A DNA stretch of 64,000 nt from contig NC_008701.1 in NCBI RefSeq assembly GCF_000015205.1, positions 310,001 to 374,000 on the forward strand, read 5' to 3'. The notes under the pieces were generated by a model, which saw only the letters and a list, made by a program, of their open reading frames with translations, was not told the DNA's origin and searched no databases. This stretch comes from Pyrobaculum islandicum DSM 4184 (GTDB taxonomy: Archaea; Thermoproteota; Thermoprotei; Thermoproteales; Thermoproteaceae). Below, piece after piece: positions 18,458-25,306 of this stretch. A program made the position numbers and the translations under genes. Each line of letters opens with the position of its first letter. Position 1 is the first letter of the stretch.

Positions 18458-18901
18458 ATGAGGGGGGCTATCTCTCAAGCTGTTTCTAGAGTGGCCAGAT
18501 GGGGCACGAAATGGTCTCTCTGGCCGCCACATTTAGTTACCGCTTGTTGTGGCGTCGAGTTTGCACACACCTTTGGCCCCGCTTATGACGCCGAGAGATT
18601 CGGCATGTTGCCTATAGGTAGCCTTAGGCAGAGCAATATCCTAATCTTGGAGGGCACTATAACGCTTAAGATGGCTAAATTTGTAAAATATATATACGAC
18701 CAAATGCCTGAGCCTAAGTACGTAATCGCCATGGGGGCCTGCGCCATTAAGGGAGGCGTCTTCTACGGGAGTTATCACATGGTTCCCGCCTCCAAAGTTG
18801 TCCCAGTTAACGTATACGTCTCCGGCTGTCCGCCGACTCCAGAAGCTGTTTTAAAGGCTGTAGAAAAGATACAGAAGCAGATATACCATGCAGAGAGTTG
18901 A
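18458..18901 (+). CDS. nuoB: Complex I iron-sulfur subunit NuoB (first copy)
   Basis: 147-aa NuoB carrying the N2 cluster next to the quinone site. All ligand positions are visible: the tandem Cys in TACCGVEF, the Cys in MGACAIKGG and the Cys in SGCPPTPEA. A GTG at 18449 opens the frame, but GAGGTG then overlaps that start, and ATG 18458 has it at proper spacing. It overlaps nuoD by 14 bp. Notably nuoC, normally between B and D, is missing here; it lies at 23.2 kb on the other strand beside a second nuoB. Confidence 0.93.
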   Translation: MRGAISQAVSRVARWGTKWSLWPPHLVTACCGVEFAHTFGPAYDAERFGMLPIGSLRQSNILILEGTITLKMAKFVKYIYDQMPEPKYVIAMGACAIKGGVFYGSYHMVPASKVVPVNVYVSGCPPTPEAVLKAVEKIQKQIYHAES

Positions 18902-20111
18902 GTGGCCCTTTAACCTACAGTTTGGCAACACCTTCTATATACAGAACGAGGAGGAGCTGAGAAGAGGCGAGAGGGGACTTGTCGTGGTCGTCGGCCCGCA
19001 ACATCCAGGCTCAGGCCACATGAGACTATTCGTGGTTTTAGACGGCGATATCATAAAGGAGGTGGTACCGGATCCAGGCTTCGTCCATAGAGGCATGGAG
19101 AAGCTGGCTGAAAACAGGCCCTACTGGACCCTTATCCCCCTGGTAGAGAAGGCCTCGATAATGGACAGTATGAACATAACCCTCCCCATCACCCTAGCCC
19201 TTGAGAAAGCCCTAGGTCTAGAGCCGCCTCCCAGAGCAAAGTACTTAAGGACATTAATGGCGGAGCTATCACGTATAAGAACACACCTCTACGACCTCGC
19301 GCTGTTGGGTATATTTCTCGGGCACTCCACGGCCTTTATGTGGAGCTTCGCTCTCATGGATCTCTACGCCGAGGTCTTTGCGAAGATCACCGGCGCTAGG
19401 ACAACAGTGGCCTACCCAGTCCCCGGCGGCGTGAGACGAGACGTAAAGAGGGAACACCTCGAGGCCGTGGAGAGGTTGCTCAAGAAGACGGAAGAGAAGC
19501 TGAGAGACCTCAAAACTATCTTCCTCGACAACCCAGTGACCAAGGCCCGCCTAGAGGGCGTCGGCGTGATAGACGCAAAACGCGCCGCAGAGCTAGGCGT
19601 CGTGGGACCCTTCGCCAGAGCCGCCGGGATAGACTACGATATAAGAAAGATATATCCATATGACGCATACCCAGAGATAGAGTTTGAAATAGCGACAGAG
19701 AAGGAGGGAGACGCACTTGCTAGAGTAATAGTTAGATGGCGAGAGATTTACGAATCTATAAAAATAGTTAGACAGATTATAAAAGAATTGCCTCAAGGCG
19801 ATGTAATAGACGAGGCTCTGTTGTTTAAAAACCCTGAATATCGTAGAGAAGGCATAGGAGGCGTATTGGGCGTCTACACCTACATATATCCTGAGCCGGG
19901 AGAGTACGCCGCAGTTGCCGAGGCAGCCAGAGGTACCACCTACATCCACCTCTGGACAACCGGTGCCCAGAGGGTCTACCGCATGCGCTACGTCACCCCG
20001 AGCTGGCGCAACCTAAAGGCCATGGCAGAGGCCATGAAAGGCGAGAGACTCGCCAACATGCCCACCGTGTACATGTCATTCGGGTACTTCCCACCAGAGG
20101 CAGATAGGTAG
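18888..20111 (+). CDS. nuoD: Complex I 49-kDa subunit NuoD
   Basis: 407-aa NuoD, homologous to the large subunit of NiFe hydrogenases. The quinone-site loop reads GPQHPGSGHMRL near residue 37, and PDPGFVHRGMEKLAENRPYW near 62 is also conserved. The C-terminus MSFGYFPPEADR replaces the usual DPVMGEVDR. It lacks the hydrogenase nickel-binding CxxC pairs, so this is a quinone- or acceptor-reducing subunit and not a hydrogenase. The next ORF starts one base after its stop. Confidence 0.93.
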   Translation: MQRVEWPFNLQFGNTFYIQNEEELRRGERGLVVVVGPQHPGSGHMRLFVVLDGDIIKEVVPDPGFVHRGMEKLAENRPYWTLIPLVEKASIMDSMNITLPITLALEKALGLEPPPRAKYLRTLMAELSRIRTHLYDLALLGIFLGHSTAFMWSFALMDLYAEVFAKITGARTTVAYPVPGGVRRDVKREHLEAVERLLKKTEEKLRDLKTIFLDNPVTKARLEGVGVIDAKRAAELGVVGPFARAAGIDYDIRKIYPYDAYPEIEFEIATEKEGDALARVIVRWREIYESIKIVRQIIKELPQGDVIDEALLFKNPEYRREGIGGVLGVYTYIYPEPGEYAAVAEAARGTTYIHLWTTGAQRVYRMRYVTPSWRNLKAMAEAMKGERLANMPTVYMSFGYFPPEADR

Positions 20112-20112
20112 T

Positions 20113-20382
20113 ATGCAGATCCGCCTCTTCGACCTAGACCAACGCCGCGAGGTAATCGTCGACATAGACGGCAAAGCCCACATCACAGAACTGATAAAAC
20201 GCCTGAAGGAGATGGGCGTCTTGAGACAAAACGAGGCGGCCATGATAGGCGTCCCACTAGATGAGAAGAGGATAGCCTACGTACCAGCCGCGAACGTAGA
20301 ACAGCTAGTGGCCTACGCCAACCAGAAAAAAACAGTAATCGCATTCAGACGATACCCGCTCTACGGACTCACCACCACATAG
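20113..20382 (+). CDS. Small 89-aa protein of unknown function at the end of the nuo operon
   Basis: Starts one base after the nuoD stop, so it is very likely co-translated. It begins MQIRLFDLDQRREVIVDIDG, a beta-hairpin-like opening, followed by a short helix (ITELIKRLKEMGV) and two more strands. By eye this could be a ubiquitin-like beta-grasp fold, but there is no C-terminal di-glycine. No cysteines, no membrane segment. It may be an accessory or assembly factor of the complex; that is inference from position only. Confidence 0.7.
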   Translation: MQIRLFDLDQRREVIVDIDGKAHITELIKRLKEMGVLRQNEAAMIGVPLDEKRIAYVPAANVEQLVAYANQKKTVIAFRRYPLYGLTTT

Positions 20383-20390
20383 CTCCCCTT

Positions 20391-20545
20391 CACAACACCG
20401 GCCTTCCCCGGGGGAGCTCGGGGCTCGCCCCCGCCGGACGCCTTGGTGGGCGGGGCGGGGCGGGGGGCCCGGCCGTGCCCGGGCGGACGGGCGCGCCAGA
20501 TGTAACAGTCGGCCGGGGCCCCAAGGCCGGTTGGTTCATGAGTGA
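20391..20545 (-). ncRNA. Predicted omegaRNA-like GC-rich block downstream of intact tnpB (copy A)
   Basis: The 150 bases after the tnpB stop are far more GC-rich than anything around them. They share landmarks with the blocks at 24.4, 44.2 and 47.9 kb: a GCTCGGGGCTCG-type segment after a short hairpin, and GTTCATGAGTGAAG next to the tnpB end. TnpB nucleases use an RNA covering the tnpB 3' end and element right end, so an RNA made from this strand is the natural reading. This copy has diverged at its far end (GCTCCCCTTCAC where others have GCCCCCTT). Expression is not shown by sequence. Confidence 0.55.
20448..20467 (+). other. G-quadruplex motif
   Basis: GGGCGGGGCGGGGCGGGGGG consists of four G-runs of three or more with single-C loops, a near-ideal intramolecular quadruplex on the plus strand. 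It lies in the omegaRNA-like block. The tnpB-sense transcript would carry the C-rich complement. Confidence 0.7.
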
Positions 20546-20551
20546 AGAAAC

Positions 20552-21808
20552 TTACGAGGTTAAAAGTGTGATGGTCGTTGAGACGGAGGAAAAAACGGGT
20601 TGTTTCTGGAGTAGCTCCCAGTAGCGCTTTTTAGCCCATAACAACGGCACGTTGTCTCTGTTGTCGTTGAAGCCGCAAGAAGGACAACGCATCCGTCTGT
20701 TACTCAGCTCCTCCATCTTTGCTCCACAACGGGGGCAGATGGTTGAATACAACCGCACTTCTCTATACGGCTGTCCGTACCACTCAGCGAGCGCTTGTAG
20801 GCGTCTCCTCAACTGCCCAAGCCCATCGTAGAGGTGCTTCTTATCGCCGCTTTCGCCACTCTGCTTCCGCTCTAGATACGTCTCCTCCTCCATCGTGTCC
20901 ACCACGATCGCGGCTTGATGCTCCCTCGCCAGCTTAATTATCTCACTAACGACGTATTTAACGACGCCTCTTATCTTCCTAAACCGCTTTGATGCAAGGT
21001 GGCGGGCTCTGTCTTCGAGACGTCTCTTTCTGGCGGGGTCCGCCTCCCTAGCGGCTTGTTCGTCGAGACGGCTTATCTCCTCGTGAAGTCTCCTCAGCTC
21101 CCTTACCACGTTCTCGTCTAGTAGTCTCATCCGCCTTACGATCTTGCCGTCTACAACGAGTCCCACCACGACGCCGTGGTCGAGACGATTCACGTCAACG
21201 GCGACTATCGCCTTGGGCTCTATCTGTTGAACTTCGCGGGCGAAGACTAGGGCAACGTATAGCTTGTCATAAGTCGGCTCCTTCTCACCATCTCTCTTCT
21301 CAACGCCGAGAAACGCCAACTTGAGTTTGGCACCCTCCTCCAACCTCCGCCTAATCCAGGCGACGTTGCTCTTTTTCAGCTTGACGGCGAAAGGCGGTAT
21401 GCCGAGTTTTCTTACTCTAACAATACAGCTCTTTAGGTCGACAAAGACCGCCATACTTATGTCTCTTTCGTTCCCAACTCTAAGTTGGGCGTTGAGCGGA
21501 ACCGCCCTGTGGAACACTACGTCGCGCCAGAAGAACTTAGCCCACTCTGCGATATATCTCTTAAGTCCGTACTTGGGAAACACCTCCTCGATAATCCGCC
21601 GTGCCAGCTCCCGTCTGTCGGGAGTAAGCAAGCAGACAAGCTCCTCCGGCGCGAGCTTGGGCTCCTCTTGCCCCGTCAACTCCTTTAACAGCCTTCTGGC
21701 GTACTCCTCCACCGCTAGGCGCATCCTTACGGCGAGGCCGAGGACGTCCGGTCGCTCTTCGACGAGGCGCCAGGGGATCTCAACCCTCAGCGTCCTGTAT
21801 GCGTACAT
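20552..21808 (-). CDS. tnpB: IS605-family TnpB RNA-guided nuclease (only intact copy)
   Basis: 418 aa from the ATG at 21808; the frame opens earlier (21925), but the homologous start YRTL(R/K)VEIPW of a second copy supports this one, and a TATA-like TTTATAA lies about 40 bp upstream. TnpB is an RNA-guided DNA nuclease and Cas12 ancestor. Seen: RuvC-I aspartate in IVAVDVN, zinc finger CPRCGAK...CPSCGF and a RuvC-III aspartate in NRDN. The RuvC-II position reads VVDTMEEE, where most TnpB have an E-D pair, and RDN is followed by V instead of the usual x-N-A, so activity is uncertain. No tnpA is nearby, so the element cannot move by itself. Confidence 0.9.
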   Translation of the reverse strand: MYAYRTLRVEIPWRLVEERPDVLGLAVRMRLAVEEYARRLLKELTGQEEPKLAPEELVCLLTPDRRELARRIIEEVFPKYGLKRYIAEWAKFFWRDVVFHRAVPLNAQLRVGNERDISMAVFVDLKSCIVRVRKLGIPPFAVKLKKSNVAWIRRRLEEGAKLKLAFLGVEKRDGEKEPTYDKLYVALVFAREVQQIEPKAIVAVDVNRLDHGVVVGLVVDGKIVRRMRLLDENVVRELRRLHEEISRLDEQAAREADPARKRRLEDRARHLASKRFRKIRGVVKYVVSEIIKLAREHQAAIVVDTMEEETYLERKQSGESGDKKHLYDGLGQLRRRLQALAEWYGQPYREVRLYSTICPRCGAKMEELSNRRMRCPSCGFNDNRDNVPLLWAKKRYWELLQKQPVFSSVSTTITLLTS

Positions 21809-22395
21809 GGCCTTGTATGTGGTGGGGCTGAAATCTCTGTTGGTTATAAAAGGCGCATGGGGGCAGGCCAAAAGTTTTACAAGACAAACCCACGGCGCCG
21901 TCGTAAAGGCGGCGTCGAGAGACACTTGTCGGCCATGTTGTTGACCTTCGCCGCCACTAGGGCGGTCGTCGTTGCTAGCAACTTGCCGACCCTCGCCGGC
22001 GTCATACGCCGCTGATGCCGCCCCTCGCGTTGTTCATACCGATATTCCCCATCGCCGTGTTGACGGCGCTCGCGGTAAAAACCGCCGTAAACCCGTTTTT
22101 TAACCCACCCACACCTCTAACGCAGTCCCCACCACTTTCTACTACCTCGGTTCACCTGCCTGACGACGTCGCTGTCAGGCAGGTTAGTCGAAATAGTTGA
22201 AAGGGCGTCTCTGGCTTTCTGCGCATGTGGCGGGGGAGGTGTGAAGATGTCGCATACATTGTAAACACCGCCTGGCGGATACTAACTGTGGTTTCCCCGT
22301 TTACCCAGCGACAGCTTTCCCAAGACCGGCGCCCTACTTGCTCAACAACGAGGGGGACCTCGACGCCTAACTAGCTTTTCTCCCCCACGCCCCAT
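21809..22395. other. Gene-poor stretch upstream of tnpB
   Basis: No convincing gene. On the minus strand two short open stretches end near 22010 and 21860 (including a 42-codon frame starting with MTPARVGKLLATTTALVAA), with no homology that I recognise. A strong hairpin at 22154-22184 is listed separately. The region probably holds the left end of the tnpB element and decayed sequence. Confidence 0.4.
22154..22184. repeat. Perfect 11-bp inverted repeat with 9-nt loop
   Basis: ACCTGCCTGAC (22154-22164) and GTCAGGCAGGT (22174-22184) flank GACGTCGCT. It lies between tnpB and the next tnpB remnant. It could be a transposon-end hairpin or a transcript-end structure; there is no adjacent T-run. 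Confidence 0.55.
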
Positions 22396-22825
22396 GTGCA
22401 TATGAGCCAAGTCTACAGAACACTGAAGGTGGAAATCCCCTGGAAACTCATCGAAGAGCGACCGGACGTCCTAGACCTAGCGACGAGGATGCGCCTAGCG
22501 GCAACGGTCTCAAGAAGCACTTCGTGGATAAGGCCAAGGTGTTTTGGCGCGACGCAGTGTTCTACAGGGCGGTTCCGTTAAACGCCAGTTGAGAGTGGAA
22601 AACGAAAGAGACATGAGTATGGCAGTCTTCGTCGACCTAAAGAGCGGCGCTCTCAGAGTGCGGAAGTTGGGCATACCGCCGTTTGTTGTAAAATTGAAGA
22701 AGAGCGACATCGCTTGGATAAGAGAGAGACTACAGGAAGGCGCCGAGCTTAAGTTGGCATTCTTGGACATAAACCGAAACTCACCACAACAGACTTCTAA
22801 CCCCCAAACCCAGACAAACCGGTAG
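22396..22825 (+). pseudogene. TnpB remnant, plus strand, frameshifted with internal deletion
   Basis: Begins MSQVYRTLKVEIPWKLIEER, matching the N-terminus of the intact TnpB on the other strand. After RMRLA about 50 codons are missing, and the frame shifts. From about 22560 a second frame continues the homology (RAVPLNAQLRV, MSMAVFVDLKSG, LGIPPFVVKLKKSDIAWIRE) and then runs into unrelated sequence after LAFLDI. The RuvC and zinc-finger parts are gone. Clearly dead. Confidence 0.85.
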
Positions 22826-23155
22826 CAACACAGCTACACATGCGCCTACTACATACCATAGATGTAGATAAACGACGGGAGAAGATTCCCCCGGGTTGCT
22901 ACAGACGTACGCCTAGTGAAAAGCTATCGCGGTCTATGTATACCAAGTTAAAGCCGCCGGCCTGCAGACGCCAGCCTAGGCACCGTGTACACAATCAACG
23001 GGCGCCTGCGCTACACGATACCTACATCTCTACAAACCTACAGCAGACTCATAGATAGAAACCGCCGTGTGAACCTACGTCAAAACCTTCTTGAGCAGAT
23101 AATCCAGCCATGACGCGCAGATACGACAGAGGTGAGAAAAAGACAACCCCCTCCC
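22826..23155 (+). other. Decayed sequence between tnpB remnant and element end
   Basis: No intact gene. One plus-strand frame from about 22965 is open to a TGA at 23111 (reading TINGRLRYTIPTSLQTYSRL and on to EQIIQP). An upstream frame (KAIAVYVYQVKAAGLQ) would join it with a single frameshift near 22970. That suggests a decayed coding sequence of unknown family. Confidence 0.35.
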
Positions 23156-23190
23156 CACCCTAAAGGGTGAGGCTTTCGGTTATAACGAAC
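23156..23190 (+). repeat. IS605-type element end (hairpin plus conserved tail), copy 1
   Basis: CACCC-TAAA-GGGTG hairpin followed by AGGCTTTCGGTTATAA. The same arrangement recurs at 25148-25180 (GAGACTTTCGGTTGTAA). Both sit at the right of plus-strand tnpB-type remnants, so this is read as an element right end. It abuts the 3' end of nuoC. Confidence 0.6.
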
Positions 23191-23206
23191 TTTACTATCC
23201 TAGGGT

Positions 23207-23740
23207 TTAGCCCATCAGCCCCCAGTCTGGCACTTTGAAGTCCTTACGTAGTGGGTAGAGGGGTTTGCCTGTTTTTTCATCTATGCAACAGTCTGGGTCT
23301 AGTAAGAAGCGTTTGCCCATGTGTGGGTTTCCTTCGAACCATATGCCGAACATCTCGTGGCACTCTCTCTCGTCGTAGTCCGCCGAGGGATATATATCGG
23401 CTATAGAGGCTATCTTGGGGTCGTTGCGGGGTATCTCAGCTCTGACGTGTAGGAGCTGGTTTTTGAGGTCTGGGTTTAGGTATGAAGCGTAGACATACGT
23501 CACCAAGAACTTGCCTTCGGCCATGTAGTCCACGGCGCTTAGGGAAAGGACATGGTCGAAGCCCAACTCCTTTAGCTTGGTAGCGACTTCTCTCACCTTT
23601 CCGGGGGGCACCATGAGACATAGGTGGCCCTCTGGCGTCACGCCGTGGTTCAAGATGGCGTCTCCCAACGCCGCCTTTAGTTTCTCAAGCAACGGGTGGT
23701 CGGCAGGGGGTGGGCACTTGGGTGGTATTTTCGCCGACAT
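23207..23740 (-). CDS. nuoC: Complex I 30-kDa subunit NuoC
   Basis: 177-aa NuoC with the family block YPSADYDERECHEMFGIWFE near residue 117 and the C-terminal KRFLLDPDC...PLRKDF. NuoC sits beside NuoD in the peripheral arm and is a necessary structural subunit. It is absent from the expected place between nuoB and nuoD (18.9 kb) and instead lies 3 kb away on the opposite strand, one base after a second nuoB, with tnpB remnants on both sides of the pair. Unusual cysteines (DPDCCID) occur near the C-terminus. It probably completes the single 11-subunit complex. Confidence 0.93.
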   Translation of the reverse strand: MSAKIPPKCPPPADHPLLEKLKAALGDAILNHGVTPEGHLCLMVPPGKVREVATKLKELGFDHVLSLSAVDYMAEGKFLVTYVYASYLNPDLKNQLLHVRAEIPRNDPKIASIADIYPSADYDERECHEMFGIWFEGNPHMGKRFLLDPDCCIDEKTGKPLYPLRKDFKVPDWGLMG

Positions 23741-23741
23741 A

Positions 23742-24293
23742 TTACCCAGCCTGTTGAGCCATGGGTTTTGGCTGTGGCTTTGGCGGAGGCGGTAGGTACG
23801 GCGTTAAGTCCACCTTTGTCGGCTCGACGTAGGGCCCTGGCTGGCCCTTGATCTTGTTGTGAAGCATTATAAAGGCTCTAATTACAGCCTCAGGCGTCGG
23901 CGGGCAGCCGGCTATGTAGACGTCTACAGGCACTACTGTGTCTACCTGAACCACGTGGTAAGAGTTCCAGAAGAGGCCTCCTCTAACTGCGCAAGCTCCC
24001 ATGGCGATTACGTACTTAGGCTCGGGCATTTGTTCATACACCATCTTGAGAACCTTTGCCATCTTCTTAGTTATAGTTCCCTCCACCAATATGACGTTGC
24101 TCTGGCGCATAGTGTGGAAGGGCAGAACTCCCCATCTCTCGGCGTCGAAGCCCGGGCCTGAGGTGTGCGCCACCTCTACTCCACAACAAGACGTGACTAA
24201 GTGTACTGGCCAAAGACTCCACCTCACGCCCCATTTAAATAACTTCTCAAGTTTGGCCTTCTTAAGTAAAAACTCTCTTAAAGCTTGTGACAT
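23742..24293 (-). CDS. nuoB: Complex I subunit NuoB, second copy, with proline-rich tail
   Basis: 183 aa from ATG 24293, chosen because TATATAAAG lies about 25 bp upstream; the frame opens at 24530 but would run through transposon sequence. All N2 ligands are present (TSCCGVE, MGACAVRGG, AGCPPTPEA), and it is plainly similar to the first NuoB by eye over about 130 residues. It differs by an N-terminal helix and a C-terminal tail of about 25 residues rich in Pro and Lys (LPPPPKPQPKP). Cotranscribed with nuoC. It could be the B subunit of an alternative complex or the original partner of NuoC. Confidence 0.92.
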   Translation of the reverse strand: MSQALREFLLKKAKLEKLFKWGVRWSLWPVHLVTSCCGVEVAHTSGPGFDAERWGVLPFHTMRQSNVILVEGTITKKMAKVLKMVYEQMPEPKYVIAMGACAVRGGLFWNSYHVVQVDTVVPVDVYIAGCPPTPEAVIRAFIMLHNKIKGQPGPYVEPTKVDLTPYLPPPPKPQPKPMAQQAG

Positions 24294-24396
24294 ACAGATT
24301 AGGGTAGAAAACCCTTTATATACGTTGTTATCTACATTTGATGACTGAATGGTTCGGCGCTGATATATGACGATTAGCCCTACACGAGGATAGTTA

Positions 24397-24530
24397 GCCC
24401 CCCTTTTGCGGCTCCCGGCCTCCCCCGGAAGCTCGGGACCCGCCCGGAGTCGCTTGGGCGATCGCGGGCGAGGGGCTCGGGTCATTGGGGGCTGGCGGCG
24501 CCGAGGCCCAGGACCAGGGATGTGGTTCAT
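24397..24530 (-). ncRNA. Predicted omegaRNA-like GC-rich block (copy B)
   Basis: Same layout as copy D at 47.9 kb: GCCCCCCTTTTGCGGC at the far end, a C-rich hairpin followed by GCTCGGGACCCG, then GGGTCATTGGGG and GGGATGTGGTTCAT next to the broken tnpB. AGCCCC near the end can pair with GGGGCT near the GGGTCATT, closing the structure. The tnpB here is dead, so any RNA could act only with a TnpB from elsewhere. Confidence 0.55.
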
Positions 24531-24542
24531 AGGTGGAAGAGT

Positions 24543-24877
24543 TTATAAAGTGAGATAGCCGCCGAGAGGGGAAAAGCAGGTTGTTTTACCTTTCGGAAGA
24601 TTTCCCAATAACGTCTCTAGGCCCATATCGACGGTATATTGTCTTTGTGGTCGTTGAAGCTGTAGGAGGGGCGTGTCGTCTTCCTGTTCTTCAACTCCTG
24701 TAGCTTCGCGCCGTATCTCAAACAGACTGTTGAATACGACTCTAGACACGGCAACCCGTACCGCCGTGCGGGCTTGTACTCCATCACCAACTTGACGATC
24801 TCTCCGGCGATCTGCGCCACGGCGCCACATATCTTCGCGTAGCGCTTCGATTTGAGGTATCTCGCGATCTTCTCCAA
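24543..24877 (-). pseudogene. TnpB C-terminal remnant with internal deletion
   Basis: The minus-strand frame reads KSKRYAKICGAVAQIAGEIV, corresponding to the helix before RuvC-II. It then jumps from MEYKPA straight to YGLPCLESYSTVC, losing RuvC-II and about 50 codons. The zinc finger is eroded (CLRYGAK, RPSYSFN in place of CxxC pairs) and the frame stops at IWA. It shares these changes with the copy at 48.1 kb, so they descend from one degenerate lineage. No start or N-terminal half. Confidence 0.85.
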
Positions 24878-24922
24878 ACGTGCCTTCTTGGCCGAGTCCC
24901 CTACGGCTCGTTCGTCAAAAGG

Positions 24923-25180
24923 GGCTTTCTTCTTGCCCGTGTCTTCATTGGCATCTATGACGTCTCAGGCGTGGGGCCAGGCGGCTCTCCCCCAGCGCAG
25001 GGCAGAGCCCCACAACACGGCTGTTGCCGGGGTTAGTGGGCGGCAGACGTCCCCCTGCCAGAGCCGTCCTCAAGCGACCCGCCCAACCGTATTAAACACA
25101 TCTCTTTCTTCACCACTCTGCCATGAAAAATATAGTCTACAAGACATCCCCGCCTTAAAGGGCGAGACTTTCGGTTGTAA
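24923..25180 (+). pseudogene. 3' remnant of a plus-strand IS605-type element with its right end
   Basis: A plus-strand frame GFLLARVFIGIYDVSGVG (24923-24976) matches a segment at 62.25 kb (FLLAHAFTGIYDASGVG), with most differences conservative. That points to shared coding ancestry, presumably the C-terminal tail of another tnpB type. About 170 bp later comes an element-end signature CCCCGCCTTAAAGGGCGAG followed by ACTTTCGGTTGTAA, like the end at 23.16 kb. It abuts the broken minus-strand tnpB on one side and tRNA-Gly on the other. Confidence 0.55.
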
Positions 25181-25211
25181 AGCTTTAATAGTGGGGGGTA
25201 TCACCTAAATG

Positions 25212-25303
25212 GCGGCGGTAGTCTAGCCTGGTTTAGGATGGCGGCCTTCCACGCCGACGGCGAGGAAAGCCGTTGATCCCGGGTTCAAATCCCGGCCGCC
25301 GCA
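25212..25303 (+). tRNA. tRNA-Gly (TCC) with a 16-nt intron at 37/38
   Basis: Acceptor GCGGCGG/CCGCCGC, discriminator A, T arm CCGGG-TTCAAAT-CCCGG, anticodon loop CTTCCA|A with TCC. The intron is 25252-25267 (CGCCGACGGCGAGGAA) and forms a full bulge-helix-bulge: outer helix GCGGC/GCCGT, central helix CTTC/GAGG, 3-nt bulges CAC and AAA, inner helix GCC/GGC. Cleavage after the second bulge base gives the canonical 37/38 site. No CCA in the DNA (ATC follows). A TATA-like CTTTAATA lies about 28 bp upstream at the edge of a transposon remnant. Confidence 0.95.
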
Positions 25304-25306
25304 TCT

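Noticed and set aside
18888-20111. NuoD as a NiFe-hydrogenase large subunit (energy-converting hydrogenase)
   Set aside because: No CxxC pairs for nickel at either end; the sequence fits complex I subunit D.
20438-20470. G-rich run considered as CRISPR or tandem repeat
   Set aside because: Only a homopolymer-like G/C run without spacer structure. No CRISPR array was found anywhere in the window.
24294-24530. Extended N-terminus of the second NuoB
   Set aside because: Pro/Arg-rich translation of transposon-derived GC-rich DNA; a TATA box lies inside it, just before ATG 24293.
20552-25180. Search for tnpA (Y1 transposase) near the tnpB copies
   Set aside because: No frame with HUH/Y1 motifs seen, so these are tnpB-only elements or relics.
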